From: Psychrobacter immobilis
GTDB lineage: Bacteria; Pseudomonadota; Gammaproteobacteria; Pseudomonadales; Moraxellaceae
Length of the DNA: 64,000 bases
NCBI GenBank assembly: GCA_904846265.1
Contig: CAJHAA010000003.1
Span: 124,001-188,000, forward strand
Direction of reading: 5' to 3'
A program made the position numbers and the translations under genes. A model generated the notes under the pieces. The model was not told where the DNA came from and did not search any database. It saw nothing but the letters and a program-made list of their open reading frames with translations. The stretch's first letter is position 1, and each line of letters begins with the position of its first letter. This document shows positions 9,049-18,219 of the stretch, one piece after another.

Positions 9049-10038
9049 ATGAATTTGCAGCGGGTAGATTTAAATTTATTGGTACATCTAGATGTGTTGT
9101 TACGAGAAAAAAACGTCACTCGTGCAGCTGAGCAGCTTGGCATTACCCAACCTGCGATGAGTAATATTTTGCGCCGGCTGCGTAAGCTATTTAATGATCC
9201 GTTGCTGGTACGCTCATCCGAAGGCATGACGCCGACTGAACGCGCTTTGGAGTTACAGCCTCGTATCCGTGAAATACTGGCAGATTTGACACAAGTATTA
9301 GAGCCACGCACAGAGTTTCGTCCTTATAGTACCTCGCGCGTTTTTCGTATCATGACCTCAGACTATGCTGAAGCGACATTGGTACCAAAATTGGTCAAAG
9401 CATTGCGCTCAGAGGCACCAAATGTCATCTTGGATTTCCTAACGCCATCGGACGTCTCATATCGTGATATGGAGCAGGGGCGAGTGGATTTGGCGATCAA
9501 CCGCTTTAATGAAATTCCGCAAAGTTTCCACCAAGTTTTGGTCTGGCGTGATACCTTTAGCTGCCTATTGTCCTCTGACAGTCCCTATGCTCATCGCTTT
9601 AATCTCAAAAATTATCTTAAGGCGCAGCACGTTTGGGTCTCTAAAACTGGTATGGGTGTGGGATTTGGTGTCAATCCAGAAAAATCTGGTGGCCTAGGTT
9701 CAATTGATCAAGCACTGCAACGTTTAGGTCAAAAACGTCAAATCAGTGTTTTTACCCGCCACTATCAAATGCCAGCCATGCTTGCAGCCAATAAAGATTT
9801 GGTTGCAACTTTGCCTACGCGTGTGGCAAAAATGCAAGCTAATAACGACAGTATCATGATGGTCGAGCCACCATTTTTTATCCCTGAATTTGAGCTAACA
9901 ATGGCGTGGTCGCCTTTGTTGCAGCATCATCCCGCCCATCGTTGGTTGCGTCAGCTTATCATGCATGTGGCTCGTCAAATTGTTGACGAAGAAGAGAATC
10001 CACCCCAAGAAATTCCTGTGATGAATCATTTGTTTTAA
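9049..10038 (+). CDS. LysR-family transcriptional regulator
   Basis: 329 residues. The N-terminal winged helix-turn-helix (about 1-65) contains the classic NVTRAAEQLGITQPAMSNIL recognition segment, followed by the linker helix and a periplasmic-binding-protein-like effector domain (~95-310). The opening NLQRVDLNLLVHLDVLLREK resembles the NodD/SyrM-like branch. It is divergent from aceA, so control of the glyoxylate shunt or of itself is possible but unproven. The effector is unknown. A hairpin terminator follows the stop. Confidence 0.9.
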   Translation: MNLQRVDLNLLVHLDVLLREKNVTRAAEQLGITQPAMSNILRRLRKLFNDPLLVRSSEGMTPTERALELQPRIREILADLTQVLEPRTEFRPYSTSRVFRIMTSDYAEATLVPKLVKALRSEAPNVILDFLTPSDVSYRDMEQGRVDLAINRFNEIPQSFHQVLVWRDTFSCLLSSDSPYAHRFNLKNYLKAQHVWVSKTGMGVGFGVNPEKSGGLGSIDQALQRLGQKRQISVFTRHYQMPAMLAANKDLVATLPTRVAKMQANNDSIMMVEPPFFIPEFELTMAWSPLLQHHPAHRWLRQLIMHVARQIVDEEENPPQEIPVMNHLF

Positions 10039-10074
10039 GCCATTTATTTTTGGTTATCGATTGCTTATTTATTA

Positions 10075-10099
10075 AACCAGCCCAAGCGCTGGTTTTTTA
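10075..10099 (+). terminator. Intrinsic terminator after lysR-type gene
   Basis: AACCAGC / GCTGGTT stem, 6-nt loop, then a T run, about 35 bp after the stop codon. Confidence 0.75.
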
Positions 10100-10456
10100 T
10101 TGGCGTAATTTTACTGAAAAATCTCGTCCAATATTTCGACCCAATAAATCGGTCAGTCACATTATTAACATCTTACGAACACTTCTTTATAACTTGTAAA
10201 ACTACTCGTTGTACATTTTGCTATGATAAATCCCACTTAAGAAAAAACACAGATACATAGCCTATTGTTAAGTTATACGACAGTATCGGATTTCATAAAA
10301 TCGTTGATGAAGTTGTTCAATTTAACCAGATACGTTTATAAAAATGACCATTCTTGGTTTATGTATTCCTAAGGTTTATGTGTTTCTAAGTTTTCAGATG
10401 TTTAAGCGCTCAATTTTTAAATCAATAAAATAGTTGAATAAATAAGGATAATAATC
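10100..10456. other. Intergenic region upstream of the SSADH gene
   Basis: About 360 bp between the LysR terminator and the dehydrogenase gene. It should hold the dehydrogenase promoter. I see no ORF, RNA or clear hairpin in it. Confidence 0.4.
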
Positions 10457-11839
10457 ATGGCAGATATTACTACTATAAACCCAGCAACGGGTGAAGCGAT
10501 CAAAGAATACGATTACATGAGTAATGACGAGGTGAACAAGATTGTTGAATCCTCGCACCAAGCATTTACTGAGTGGCGTAAAACCAGCCATGAGGCGCGT
10601 GCAAAAGTCATCAATTCTATCGGTGAGACATTGCTCAAGTATAAAGAAGAGTTGTCTAAACTCATGACTGAGGAGCGTGGTAAGCTCTATAGTCAGAGTT
10701 TGCAAGAAATAGATTTGTGTAAAGCAATTTGCGACTATACCGCAGAAAAAGGAGTGGCTGCACTTGCTGACGATGAACGTGATATTGAAGGCTTGAAGAA
10801 AGGTATTGTGACTTATCAGCCTATCGGTGTCATTTATGGCATGCAGCCATGGAACTTTCCTGCTTACCAAGTATTCCGTTATACCATCGCAAATCTGATG
10901 GCAGGTAATAGTATTTTACTCAAGCACGCGTCAAACGTGACTGGTTCAGGCTTGTTAATCGAAAAAATCTTCCATAAGTCAGAGTTACCAAACGATTTGT
11001 TCCGTACGATTTTAATCGATCACGACCAATCAGAAGCATTAATCGGTCATGACAAAGTGCGCGGTGTCACACTGACAGGTAGCGACGGCGCTGGTAGCAT
11101 TGTGGGTCAGCAAGCAGCAAAAGCCATTAAAAAGGTGGTGCTAGAATTAGGCTCAAACGATGCCTTTATTGTCTTAGAAGATGCTGATGTAGAGTTAGCG
11201 GTAGAAACTTGTACCCAAGCGCGTCTCATTAATAATGGTGAAACTTGTGTCGCCGCTAAGCGCTTTATCGTCGTTGATAGCTTATACGATGATTTCCGTG
11301 AACGCATTGTCAAAAAATTTGCAGATGCTAAATCTGGCGATCCGATGGATGATGCCTCTGATCTTGGTCCGTTAGCCCGCAAAGATTTACAAGAAAAATT
11401 GCATGAGCAAGTAGAAGACAGTGTGGCAAAAGGCGCAACGATTGCTGTTGGTGGTCAATTGCCAGAAGGAAAAGGCAGTTTTTATCCAGCAACTATCTTG
11501 GAGAATGTCGAAAAAGGACAACCTGCCTATGATGACGAGTTATTTGGTCCTGTCGCCTCATTAATACGAGCCAAAGACCAAGATGATGCATTACGCATTG
11601 CCAATGATAGTCGCTACGGTTTGGGCGGTGCTATCTTCTCTAAAGACGAAGACAAAGCCATTCGCCTAGCGCGTGAAGAGTTTGATACGGGCATGGTCTA
11701 TATCAATGGTTACGGTCTTGCAAATCCAGCGTTGCCATTTGGTGGAGTGAAGAACTCAGGTCATGGTCGCGAGCATGGCGGTTTTGGTATCAAAGAATTT
11801 GTAAATATTAAAGGGTTACACGTTCATAAAAGTCAATAA
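10457..11839 (+). CDS. NAD(P)-dependent succinate-semialdehyde dehydrogenase (Sad/YneI type)
   Basis: 460 residues of the aldehyde dehydrogenase superfamily, close in size and motifs to E. coli Sad (YneI), which oxidises succinate semialdehyde to succinate. The oxyanion/cofactor motif GVIYGMQPWNFPAYQ, the general-base Glu in VLELGSND, and the catalytic Cys in NNGETCVAAKRF are all present. The C-terminal NPALPFGGVKNSGHGREHG motif is typical. The start has AAGGATAATAATC just upstream. There are no GABA transaminase genes nearby, so the substrate assignment rests on subfamily style. The gene stands alone and ends in a strong terminator. Confidence 0.85.
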   Translation: MADITTINPATGEAIKEYDYMSNDEVNKIVESSHQAFTEWRKTSHEARAKVINSIGETLLKYKEELSKLMTEERGKLYSQSLQEIDLCKAICDYTAEKGVAALADDERDIEGLKKGIVTYQPIGVIYGMQPWNFPAYQVFRYTIANLMAGNSILLKHASNVTGSGLLIEKIFHKSELPNDLFRTILIDHDQSEALIGHDKVRGVTLTGSDGAGSIVGQQAAKAIKKVVLELGSNDAFIVLEDADVELAVETCTQARLINNGETCVAAKRFIVVDSLYDDFRERIVKKFADAKSGDPMDDASDLGPLARKDLQEKLHEQVEDSVAKGATIAVGGQLPEGKGSFYPATILENVEKGQPAYDDELFGPVASLIRAKDQDDALRIANDSRYGLGGAIFSKDEDKAIRLAREEFDTGMVYINGYGLANPALPFGGVKNSGHGREHGGFGIKEFVNIKGLHVHKSQ

Positions 11840-11894
11840 TAGCTGAAGTCTTCGGGATTAATATGCTTTAGAAGATTTTAAAGGTAGCTATTAG

Positions 11895-11931
11895 AAAGCC
11901 CAGTCATTCATTGAGTGACTGGGCTTTTTTA
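11895..11931 (+). terminator. Intrinsic terminator after SSADH gene
   Basis: AAAGCCCAGTCA / TGACTGGGCTTT stem with a 9-nt loop and a T run. It lies between the SSADH gene (+) and purN (-) and could serve both. Confidence 0.85.
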
Positions 11932-11989
11932 TGCGAAGAGTTTAAGTTTGATAGTTGGTGCCTGATAATTTGTGACTGTCACTATTTAT

Positions 11990-12697
11990 TCAGTCGTTCA
12001 AATATAGTTTTAACGGTAGCGTTGGTAAAGACATACTTTGTTGATTGGCTGCTTGAGCATGGTCTAGCGAGAGTGCGCCTTTGGCCAATAATAAAATCGT
12101 CCAAGGGAGCAATTGATGCTCAAGCTTTTGCACGCGTGCTTGCAAACTATTGGCAGTGTCTTTTTGATGTATCTCTAACAGCGCTTGGGTCAAAACAGCC
12201 CCCGCATCCAGCTCAGCAGTGACGACATGAATACTACAGCCATGATGTCGCTCACCTGCTTGTATCGCACGTTGATGGGTATCGAGGCCTTTATAGACAG
12301 GTAGCAAAGAGGGGTGCAAATTAATCATCGGCGCTGGTGCATTATCGATAAATGAGCCACTCAATACGCGCATAAACCCTGCCAAGACAATTAAGTCAGG
12401 CTGCCATGCGCTTAATTGCTCGCTGGCATGACTCTCAAAAGTCTTGATGCCCATGCGTTTGCCGCTAGCAACATGTGACAATACTGCCACAGGAATGTCA
12501 GCGTCTTTTGCACGGGTGATGGCATAAGCATCCTCACGGTTACTAATGACGCCAACAATCTCAATTGGCAGTGCGCCAGCTTGCATCGCATCTATCAGTA
12601 CTTGCAAGTTGCTACCACTACCAGATACCAAGACAGCAATGCGCAAAGGCTTACTGTCTTGACGTGTATTGGTTGATATTAACGATATTTCTGACAT
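11990..12697 (-). CDS. purN: Phosphoribosylglycinamide formyltransferase
   Basis: 235 residues. PurN transfers a formyl group from 10-formyl-THF to GAR, the third step of purine synthesis. The N-terminal phosphate loop IAVLVSGSGSNLQ, the LAGFMRVLS motif, and the INLHPSLLPVYKG segment with catalytic His and HHGCSIHVVTAELDAG are all visible. It is slightly longer than E. coli PurN (212 aa) because of a polar N-terminal extension of about 17 residues. The start ATG overlaps the purM stop by one base (TAATG), a translational-coupling arrangement that supports this start. Confidence 0.95.
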   Translation of the reverse strand: MSEISLISTNTRQDSKPLRIAVLVSGSGSNLQVLIDAMQAGALPIEIVGVISNREDAYAITRAKDADIPVAVLSHVASGKRMGIKTFESHASEQLSAWQPDLIVLAGFMRVLSGSFIDNAPAPMINLHPSLLPVYKGLDTHQRAIQAGERHHGCSIHVVTAELDAGAVLTQALLEIHQKDTANSLQARVQKLEHQLLPWTILLLAKGALSLDHAQAANQQSMSLPTLPLKLYLND

Positions 12698-13746
12698 TAA
12701 CGGTACACCACAGCATCCGCTTCACGCTTCACCATTTCGCCTAATTGCCAAGCTTTTTCACCAGCATCATTCAAAGTTTGAATAGCCGCATCTGCTTTAT
12801 CTTTAGGCACGACAATGACAAAACCAACGCCGCAGTTAAAGGTGCGGTACATCTCGCTTTGTTCAATATTTCCTTGGGTTTGTAACCAAGTGAATAGCTC
12901 TGAGAACTGCCAGCTAGTCGTATCAATGCTAGCAGCTAAATTCTCTGGTAATACACGTGGTAAATTATCGGTTAAGCCGCCACCAGTGATGTGTGACATT
13001 GCATGTAATACTGAGCTACCAAGAGTATCTTGTAGCGCTTTAATCGCTTTAACATAGATGCGAGTAGGAGCCATTAACGCGTCTTGGATAGGCTGACCAT
13101 CTAATTGCTCATCGCTGCTCGTCACATCAATGCCGCTGACTTCGATGACTTTACGTACCAATGAATAACCGTTTGAGTGTGCACCACTTGAAGCAAGAGC
13201 GATCAATACATCGCCTTCCGCGACGTTTTCGCCAGTGATGACTTCCGCTTCTTCGACCACACCGACACAAAATCCAGCCAAGTCATAATCGTCGTCTTGA
13301 TACATACCTGGCATCTCAGCGGTTTCGCCGCCGATCAGAGCACAGTTTGATAGCTTACAGCCTTCACCAATACCTGTGACCACAGTCGCTGCTACATCAA
13401 TATCAAGCTTGCCAGTTGCATAATAGTCTAAGAAAAATAATGGCTCTGCACCGCAAACCAATAAATCGTTGACGCACATGGCGACCAAGTCGATACCGAT
13501 AGTGTCATGACGATTCAGCTGTAATGCCAGCTTGAGCTTAGTACCGACGCCGTCAGTGCCTGACACGAGTAGAGGAGAGGTGTAACCAGTTGGTATACGA
13601 CAAAGCGCTCCAAAGCCGCCAAGTCCGCCCACAACCTCAGGACGAGAGGTGGCTTTTGCCACTGATTTAATACGTTGTACCAACGCATCGCCAGCATCAA
13701 TATCAACACCAGCATCTTTGTAGCTTAAAGAAGGCTTGTTACTCAT
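12697..13746 (-). CDS. purM: Phosphoribosylformylglycinamidine cyclo-ligase (AIR synthetase)
   Basis: About 349 residues. PurM closes the imidazole ring (FGAM to AIR) using ATP. The N-terminus [18 protein letters not shown] and the glycine-rich [27 protein letters not shown] and [16 protein letters not shown] motifs are diagnostic. I prefer the ATG at 13746 over that at 13752: [13 protein letters not shown] aligns with other PurM N-termini, and the GAG upstream is better spaced. First gene of a purMN operon, overlapping purN by one base. A TATAAT box lies about 85 bp upstream. Confidence 0.95.
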   Translation of the reverse strand: MSNKPSLSYKDAGVDIDAGDALVQRIKSVAKATSRPEVVGGLGGFGALCRIPTGYTSPLLVSGTDGVGTKLKLALQLNRHDTIGIDLVAMCVNDLLVCGAEPLFFLDYYATGKLDIDVAATVVTGIGEGCKLSNCALIGGETAEMPGMYQDDDYDLAGFCVGVVEEAEVITGENVAEGDVLIALASSGAHSNGYSLVRKVIEVSGIDVTSSDEQLDGQPIQDALMAPTRIYVKAIKALQDTLGSSVLHAMSHITGGGLTDNLPRVLPENLAASIDTTSWQFSELFTWLQTQGNIEQSEMYRTFNCGVGFVIVVPKDKADAAIQTLNDAGEKAWQLGEMVKREADAVVYR

Positions 13747-13830
13747 GGTCATCTCACAAATTTTATAGGGAATGAAGGTCTGTCAGTAGAAAATCGAGTT
13801 GGTCGTGTTAATTCTGAATATAGTGCGCGC

Positions 13831-13836
13831 ATTATA
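13831..13836 (-). promoter_or_regulatory. Candidate -10 box of the purMN promoter
   Basis: On the minus strand the sequence reads GGGTATAATGCGCGC, a perfect TATAAT followed by a GC-rich discriminator-like stretch. No good -35 box is visible, which is consistent with an activator-dependent promoter. Confidence 0.5.
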
Positions 13837-13868
13837 CCCAAAAATGACCCTTACTCGCAAAGCAACTT

Positions 13869-13889
13869 GCGGATATTTGGCGGATATTT
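13869..13889. promoter_or_regulatory. 11-bp-spaced direct repeats upstream of purMN
   Basis: Two copies of gcggatattt (13869-13878 and 13880-13889) lie one helical turn apart, about 33 bp upstream of the candidate -10 box (roughly -45 to -65). The phasing suggests a site for a dimeric or tandem-binding protein. Confidence 0.4.
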
Positions 13890-14087
13890 CACGAAGACTG
13901 ACTTTAAGTGGTAAATAAAAAGTTAAGAAACAAAAAATGACGGATTTTTTGCTGTACTCTGCGATAATGAAACGCTAAATTTATTGTCGATAACAGTTCG
14001 CTATTACGCCGTTGTTGTACGATAAGACGTATCATTTCTTTCAATTATGCTCCCATCTTAAATCAGCCTATCATAGGATTCCTTGTC

Positions 14088-15194
14088 ATGATGAACCAAC
14101 CAATAGATCCTTTTTTTCGGCGCTTATTTATTGTCGTTGCGATGGTGGTGGGTATATTATTACTGTATTTGATGATGCCAGTCATTATACCGTTTGTCTT
14201 TGCTTTCGTACTGGCTTACTTGTTCAATCCGCTGGTCAAACGCTTATCGAAGTATATCAAACGCTGGGTGGCGATTATCATTGTCTACTCCACCATCACT
14301 TTAGGAATGGTGCTACTGCTTTGGTGGTTAATACCGACTTTGTGGCATCAGTTGCAAGCGGCGTGGGAGTATCTGCCTAAGGTCTTAACTTGGTATAATG
14401 AAGTCGTACGTGAATGGTTCGTTAACAACAGTCGTATCAATCTGCCAGAGTTGGAGTCTAAAGGGTTTTCTGAGACATTGGTTGAATACATGCAGACCAA
14501 TTATAAGTTTGAAGATGCCAGTACCATGATGAACCAAATATTGGTGTCGAGCATGAACTTTATCAATAATGCTGGACTCATTGTGCTAGTACCGATTTTA
14601 ACCTTTTATTTTTTATTCAATTGGGATCAGCGTCTGCAAACATGGAAGCTCGCGATTCCCGCTGCGTATAGCAAAAAAGTCATTCAAATTGCTCGAGAGT
14701 GTGACCTTGCATTGATGGCATTTATCAAAGGTCAGCTATTGGTGATGGTATTATTGGGTGCGATTTATGCAGTGCAATTACAGCTTATTGGGCTTGAGCT
14801 TGGGCTGATTATTGGTATGGTTGCCGGTATTGCTAGCTTTGTTCCTTATTTGGGTTTTGGCATTGGTTTTATAGCTGCCATTATCGCCTGCCTGTTCCAG
14901 TTTGGGCTAAATTGGACGTATTTGTCGCTGATCGTCGGAGCGTTTTTAGTTGGGCAAGCCGCAGAAGGTTATATTCTACAGCCGTTACTATTGGGTGATA
15001 AGATAGGTCTATCGCCGCTTTGGGTGATTTTTGCCGTATTGGCAGGCGCAAGCTTATTGGGTTTCGTTGGTATGCTAATTGCTTTACCTGTCTCTGCCGT
15101 GCTTAATGTACTGTTTCGCCATTTATACATCTACTATCGTTCGACAGATTTTTATAAAGGTCGTAAGCAATTGGCTTTGTTTGAGAAGAGATAA
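14088..15194 (+). CDS. PerM/AI-2E-family integral membrane permease
   Basis: 368 residues with about eight hydrophobic segments in the arrangement of the AI-2E transporter/PerM family. There are three N-terminal helices (~15-85), a soluble stretch (~90-160) and a dense block of helices from ~160 to 345. The LVPILTFYFLFNWDQRL and GASLLGFVGMLIALPVSAV segments are family-typical. Substrates are known for few members; some relatives export AI-2 or act in Na+/H+ exchange. It is divergent from purMN and lies upstream of hda, an order common in gammaproteobacteria. ATGs at 14088 and 14091 are both possible starts. Confidence 0.85.
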   Translation: MMNQPIDPFFRRLFIVVAMVVGILLLYLMMPVIIPFVFAFVLAYLFNPLVKRLSKYIKRWVAIIIVYSTITLGMVLLLWWLIPTLWHQLQAAWEYLPKVLTWYNEVVREWFVNNSRINLPELESKGFSETLVEYMQTNYKFEDASTMMNQILVSSMNFINNAGLIVLVPILTFYFLFNWDQRLQTWKLAIPAAYSKKVIQIARECDLALMAFIKGQLLVMVLLGAIYAVQLQLIGLELGLIIGMVAGIASFVPYLGFGIGFIAAIIACLFQFGLNWTYLSLIVGAFLVGQAAEGYILQPLLLGDKIGLSPLWVIFAVLAGASLLGFVGMLIALPVSAVLNVLFRHLYIYYRSTDFYKGRKQLALFEKR

Positions 15195-15526
15195 GTATTT
15201 TATCGTTAAATTGATAGAGTCATGGGGAATTAATAGTAAATGGTGTGAGAGATAAACAGTGATGGATAAGGCTTAATAGGTAAAAGACTTGTCAGTCATT
15301 TTGCAAATATGTTATATATAGGCGCAGTATTGACAGTATCAGCCGTTATCCAGTTGGTCGTTAACAAGATGACTTTTGATTAGGTAATTCTCAGATATAC
15401 TCTCGATTAAAACAACGAGATGCTAACGCAGCAAGTTTATATCAGGTAGTATAAGAGCATCTCAAAGACAGTTATTAATAATTTATCCTTTTATTTATTG
15501 CATTACGCAAAACGAGTTGATGATTC
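15195..15526. other. Intergenic region upstream of hda
   Basis: 332 bp. The only structure I see is an inverted repeat, gagatgct (15417-15424) and agcatctc (15456-15463), about 65-110 bp before hda. It may be an operator or a weak hairpin. No ORF or RNA gene is evident. Confidence 0.35.
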
Positions 15527-16330
15527 ATGGCAGAAGCACAGCTAAGTCTCAATCTGGACATTAAGCATGATGCAAGTCTAAGTGACTTCGCCGGTCCTGG
15601 TTGGATGTCGATTATTGATGCAGTGCGGCAACTACATGTCGGCCTGATTGGTCAGCTGTACCTATTTGGCAGTCCTGCTACGGGCAAGTCGCACTTATTA
15701 TCTGCTATCTGTGAGTCATTTATTGAGATGGACAAGTCAGCGATTTGTTTGTCACTCAATGAGTTGATTCATACCGATGTGCACGTCCTCTCATCTCTAG
15801 AAAACTTCGATCTAATCGCGATCGATGATTTAGAGGTATTGGAGCAGAGCAGTCAATGGCAAGAAGCCTTATTTCATTTGATTAATCGCAGTCGTGAAGG
15901 TCAGCGTCAATTGTTGTTTGCAGCCAATAAGCCTGCTGGTGATTTGCCCTTTCAATTGAGGGATTTGCTGACTCGTTTGGCACAAGCACCTACGTTTAAA
16001 GTACCCAATGGTCATGACTTAGCCGACCGTCAGGCGTTATTACAATCTATCTTGCGTCGACGTGGTTGGCAGTTTGATGATCGAATTATTGATTATTTGC
16101 TTACTGAGGGACCACATCGCATCGGTGCGATGATGGAAGTACTCAATTATATTCAGCCGATGTTTTCGAACCTTGGGCGTAGCAATATATCCAAAGCCGT
16201 CATCACTGACGCATTGCGTACCATTGATGAGCAGACTCTAGCAGCAGAGCTTGCTGATATTGCGCAAGAGACACAAGTAGATAACGATTCAGCGGAACAA
16301 GATCAACATACGATGCCACTCGATTTTTAG
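15527..16330 (+). CDS. hda: DnaA regulatory inactivator Hda
   Basis: 267 residues. Hda binds the loaded sliding clamp and stimulates ATP hydrolysis by DnaA to prevent re-initiation. The N-terminal QLSLNL at residues 5-10 is a clamp-binding motif close to the QLSLPL of E. coli Hda. An AAA+ domain follows, with Walker A GSPATGKSHL (~49-58), Walker B LIAIDDLE and the RDLLTRL region carrying the box VII arginine. It lacks the DNA-binding domain of DnaA, as expected. A polar C-terminal tail of ~30 residues is longer than in E. coli (233-248 aa total there). Confidence 0.92.
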   Translation: MAEAQLSLNLDIKHDASLSDFAGPGWMSIIDAVRQLHVGLIGQLYLFGSPATGKSHLLSAICESFIEMDKSAICLSLNELIHTDVHVLSSLENFDLIAIDDLEVLEQSSQWQEALFHLINRSREGQRQLLFAANKPAGDLPFQLRDLLTRLAQAPTFKVPNGHDLADRQALLQSILRRRGWQFDDRIIDYLLTEGPHRIGAMMEVLNYIQPMFSNLGRSNISKAVITDALRTIDEQTLAAELADIAQETQVDNDSAEQDQHTMPLDF

Positions 16331-16393
16331 CATTAACAACTAAAGTCTTTTATCTAAAGCGCTTTTACTATTGCCAAAACGTTTTCACTATTA

Positions 16394-17095
16394 ATGGAAT
16401 CACTTATGAAATCCAATGCTTCTTTGCTAAAAAAACTGACCATCAGCACGTTGCTTATTGGTGCAGGCTCTGTCTCTATGCTGTCGCATGCTGAAGTAAC
16501 GCTATTGGTTGATGACCATATCAAAGTTACGGCTATTAATGGGCAAGAAGTGCAGCAGAGCGCTTTTCAACCATTGACTAAAAAGTTCACGCTTCAGCCG
16601 GGTCAACATGCGATTACTGCGAAGTATGATCGCTTATATGACTTGCGCCGTGATGAGCATGATTATTTACGTTCGGGTAATGTGAGCGTGACGGCAGAAT
16701 TGGCGGACAATCAAACCTATCGTCTGACCATGCCGAATCAGCCAGAAGAGTATGCAGCAGCTAAAGAATATGCCAAACGTCCGATACTGGCAGTAGAGAA
16801 AAACAATACTGTGGTTGCAAGTCAGCAAGGTATCGCTGGTAATCAAGGTGGATTGTTGTCAGGTTTAGGCAAGGCGTTCGGCGGTGTGTTTGGCGGGGCA
16901 GATGATGCAGAGCTACAGAATCAGCGTGCGATTGCCGCATTAGATCAACCAAATGTGAATACGGGTACGGTAGCGACTACTAAGCAAACCACTAGCGTTA
17001 ATTCATCTGCTAATACCTTAGATCAATTTATGCAAATTTGGTTACAAGCCACGCCTGCTGAGCGCGAAAAAATGCGTCAATGGATGCAAAAATAA
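16394..17095 (+). CDS. DUF2057 (YccT-like) exported protein
   Basis: 233 residues, or 229 from the ATG at 16406. The N-terminal signal peptide (lysines, hydrophobic core LTISTLLIGAGSVSML, SHA cleavage site) is followed directly by EVTLLVDDHIKVTAINGQEV, the start of the DUF2057 domain that covers the next ~100 residues. A Gly-rich segment (GLLSGLGKAFGGVFGG) and a polar C-terminus follow. The ending LQATPAEREKMRQWM resembles tails of envelope proteins in this family. Role unknown; E. coli YccT has been linked to curli control. Follows hda at 64 bp and ends at a strong terminator. Confidence 0.8.
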   Translation: MESLMKSNASLLKKLTISTLLIGAGSVSMLSHAEVTLLVDDHIKVTAINGQEVQQSAFQPLTKKFTLQPGQHAITAKYDRLYDLRRDEHDYLRSGNVSVTAELADNQTYRLTMPNQPEEYAAAKEYAKRPILAVEKNNTVVASQQGIAGNQGGLLSGLGKAFGGVFGGADDAELQNQRAIAALDQPNVNTGTVATTKQTTSVNSSANTLDQFMQIWLQATPAEREKMRQWMQK

Positions 17096-17118
17096 GGTTT
17101 CATTAGCAACAGCAAGCA

Positions 17119-17150
17119 CAAAAAAAGCACCTAAAGTAGGTGCTTTTTTT
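17119..17150 (+). terminator. Intrinsic terminator after DUF2057 gene
   Basis: AAAAAAGCACCTA / TAGGTGCTTTTTT stem with a very short loop and flanking A/T runs, 24 bp after the stop. Confidence 0.85.
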
Positions 17151-17163
17151 ATGATCTAGATTT

Positions 17164-17337
17164 TAGGGCGTGTCCTCAATTCAATCAATTACTCTCTAAA
17201 TGGGCTAAAAATGGCTAAATTTTGTTAAACATCGTCAAATAGCTTATCAATATCTCGATATTAACAGCGCTATCTTCCTTGGTTAACTGCAATTTATCTC
17301 ATTTTTATCACCATTTTTAAAATGAGGACACGCCCTA
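17164..17337. mobile_element. 174-bp MITE-like element, copy A
   Basis: Bounded by perfect 15-bp terminal inverted repeats TAGGGCGTGTCCTCA / TGAGGACACGCCCTA, with TA at each outer edge as the possible target duplication. No coding capacity. The same 174-bp sequence, without gaps, recurs at 41854-42027 with about 22 mismatches by hand count. It lies between the DUF2057 terminator and dps. Confidence 0.85.
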
Positions 17338-17363
17338 GTGATGTACTGTTTCATTAGTAATGA

Positions 17364-17840
17364 TTAACCCAAAAAGGCGTTATACATCCAGATGAGCTTT
17401 TCTTGCTCTTGTACATAGGCATCTACGAGGTCAGCTGTCCCTTGATCTTCGCTGTCTGCTGCTAGAGCAGATACTTTACGCTGCTCTGTAATTAAAGCTT
17501 GTAAACCAGTTACCACGCCTTTCACACAAGCATTGCCATCTTTGACATTTTTATCTTCTTGAATGCTAGTATGTTGAGTAAAATCGCTATAAGCATGCAG
17601 CGGTGTGCCGCCCAAAGTTAAGATACGCTCAGCGATTTCATCAATTTGTAATTGTAGCGCGGTATACAGTTCTTCAAATTTTGGATGCAAGGTGAAAAAA
17701 TGCTCGCCTTTTACATTCCAGTGATAGCCACGGACGTTTAAATAAAAGACGTGATAAGTTGATAATAAATTGTTTAGTTTTGCAATGACTTCGCTCATGT
17801 CAGCTTTTTCTAGACCGATTTGATTAGTAGCGTTACTCAT
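17364..17840 (-). CDS. Dps-family ferritin-like DNA protection protein
   Basis: 158 residues from the ATG at 17840, which has AAGGA 10 bp upstream; an earlier in-frame ATG at 17906 has none. Dps proteins form 12-mers that oxidise and store iron and shield DNA. The ferroxidase residues appear in YHWNVKGEHFF (first His) and in LQLQIDEIAERI (Asp and Glu), in the expected Dps order. There is no lysine-rich N-terminal tail of the E. coli type, so non-specific DNA binding may be weak. Single gene; MITE copy A lies just downstream. Confidence 0.9.
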   Translation of the reverse strand: MSNATNQIGLEKADMSEVIAKLNNLLSTYHVFYLNVRGYHWNVKGEHFFTLHPKFEELYTALQLQIDEIAERILTLGGTPLHAYSDFTQHTSIQEDKNVKDGNACVKGVVTGLQALITEQRKVSALAADSEDQGTADLVDAYVQEQEKLIWMYNAFLG

Positions 17841-18219
17841 AATATTATCCTTATAGTTTGAGTGTTGATATAAAACATTAAGTGAAGAAGATGAGAAGTG
17901 TAGCAACTCGTGTGCTGCATTACTATGCTCTTTAATATATTAACGCTTTTCAGCCTTAAAAAGTAACAATCTTAGAAAATAGTATGATAAAACTGCCATA
18001 TAGAATGGCGTCAGCTTAAGCTAAAATTATAACTATACATTCATGTAATTTAGAGTAATTATCACCTTTCTTTCTTTTGATAACTATTATAATAGCAGAG
18101 CACCATAGATAAGTTAATTTCAATAAATTTATAATTACGATTGGTTTTGTAAAAAGTATTTTTTATTGATCATTTCTTTATCGCTCATATAGTAAGCGAT
18201 AAAGAAGTCTTCTACTATT
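17841..18219. other. Intergenic region upstream of dps
   Basis: About 380 bp of AT-rich DNA. A perfect 10-bp stem hairpin (CTTTATCGCT / AGCGATAAAG, 18176-18204) sits just after the YcxB-like stop and may end that transcript, although the following T run is poor. The rest should hold the dps promoter. Confidence 0.4.

Noticed and set aside
11911-12222. A plus-strand ORF opposite purN
   Set aside because: It is antisense to a clear purN gene and includes the SSADH terminator region.
14012-14380. A plus-strand ORF overlapping the start of the permease gene
   Set aside because: It is an alternative frame of the permease gene, which has clear membrane helices and family motifs.
15417-15463. Riboswitch or leader structure upstream of hda
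   Set aside because: Only an 8-bp inverted repeat with a long loop is present; no known riboswitch core can be recognised.
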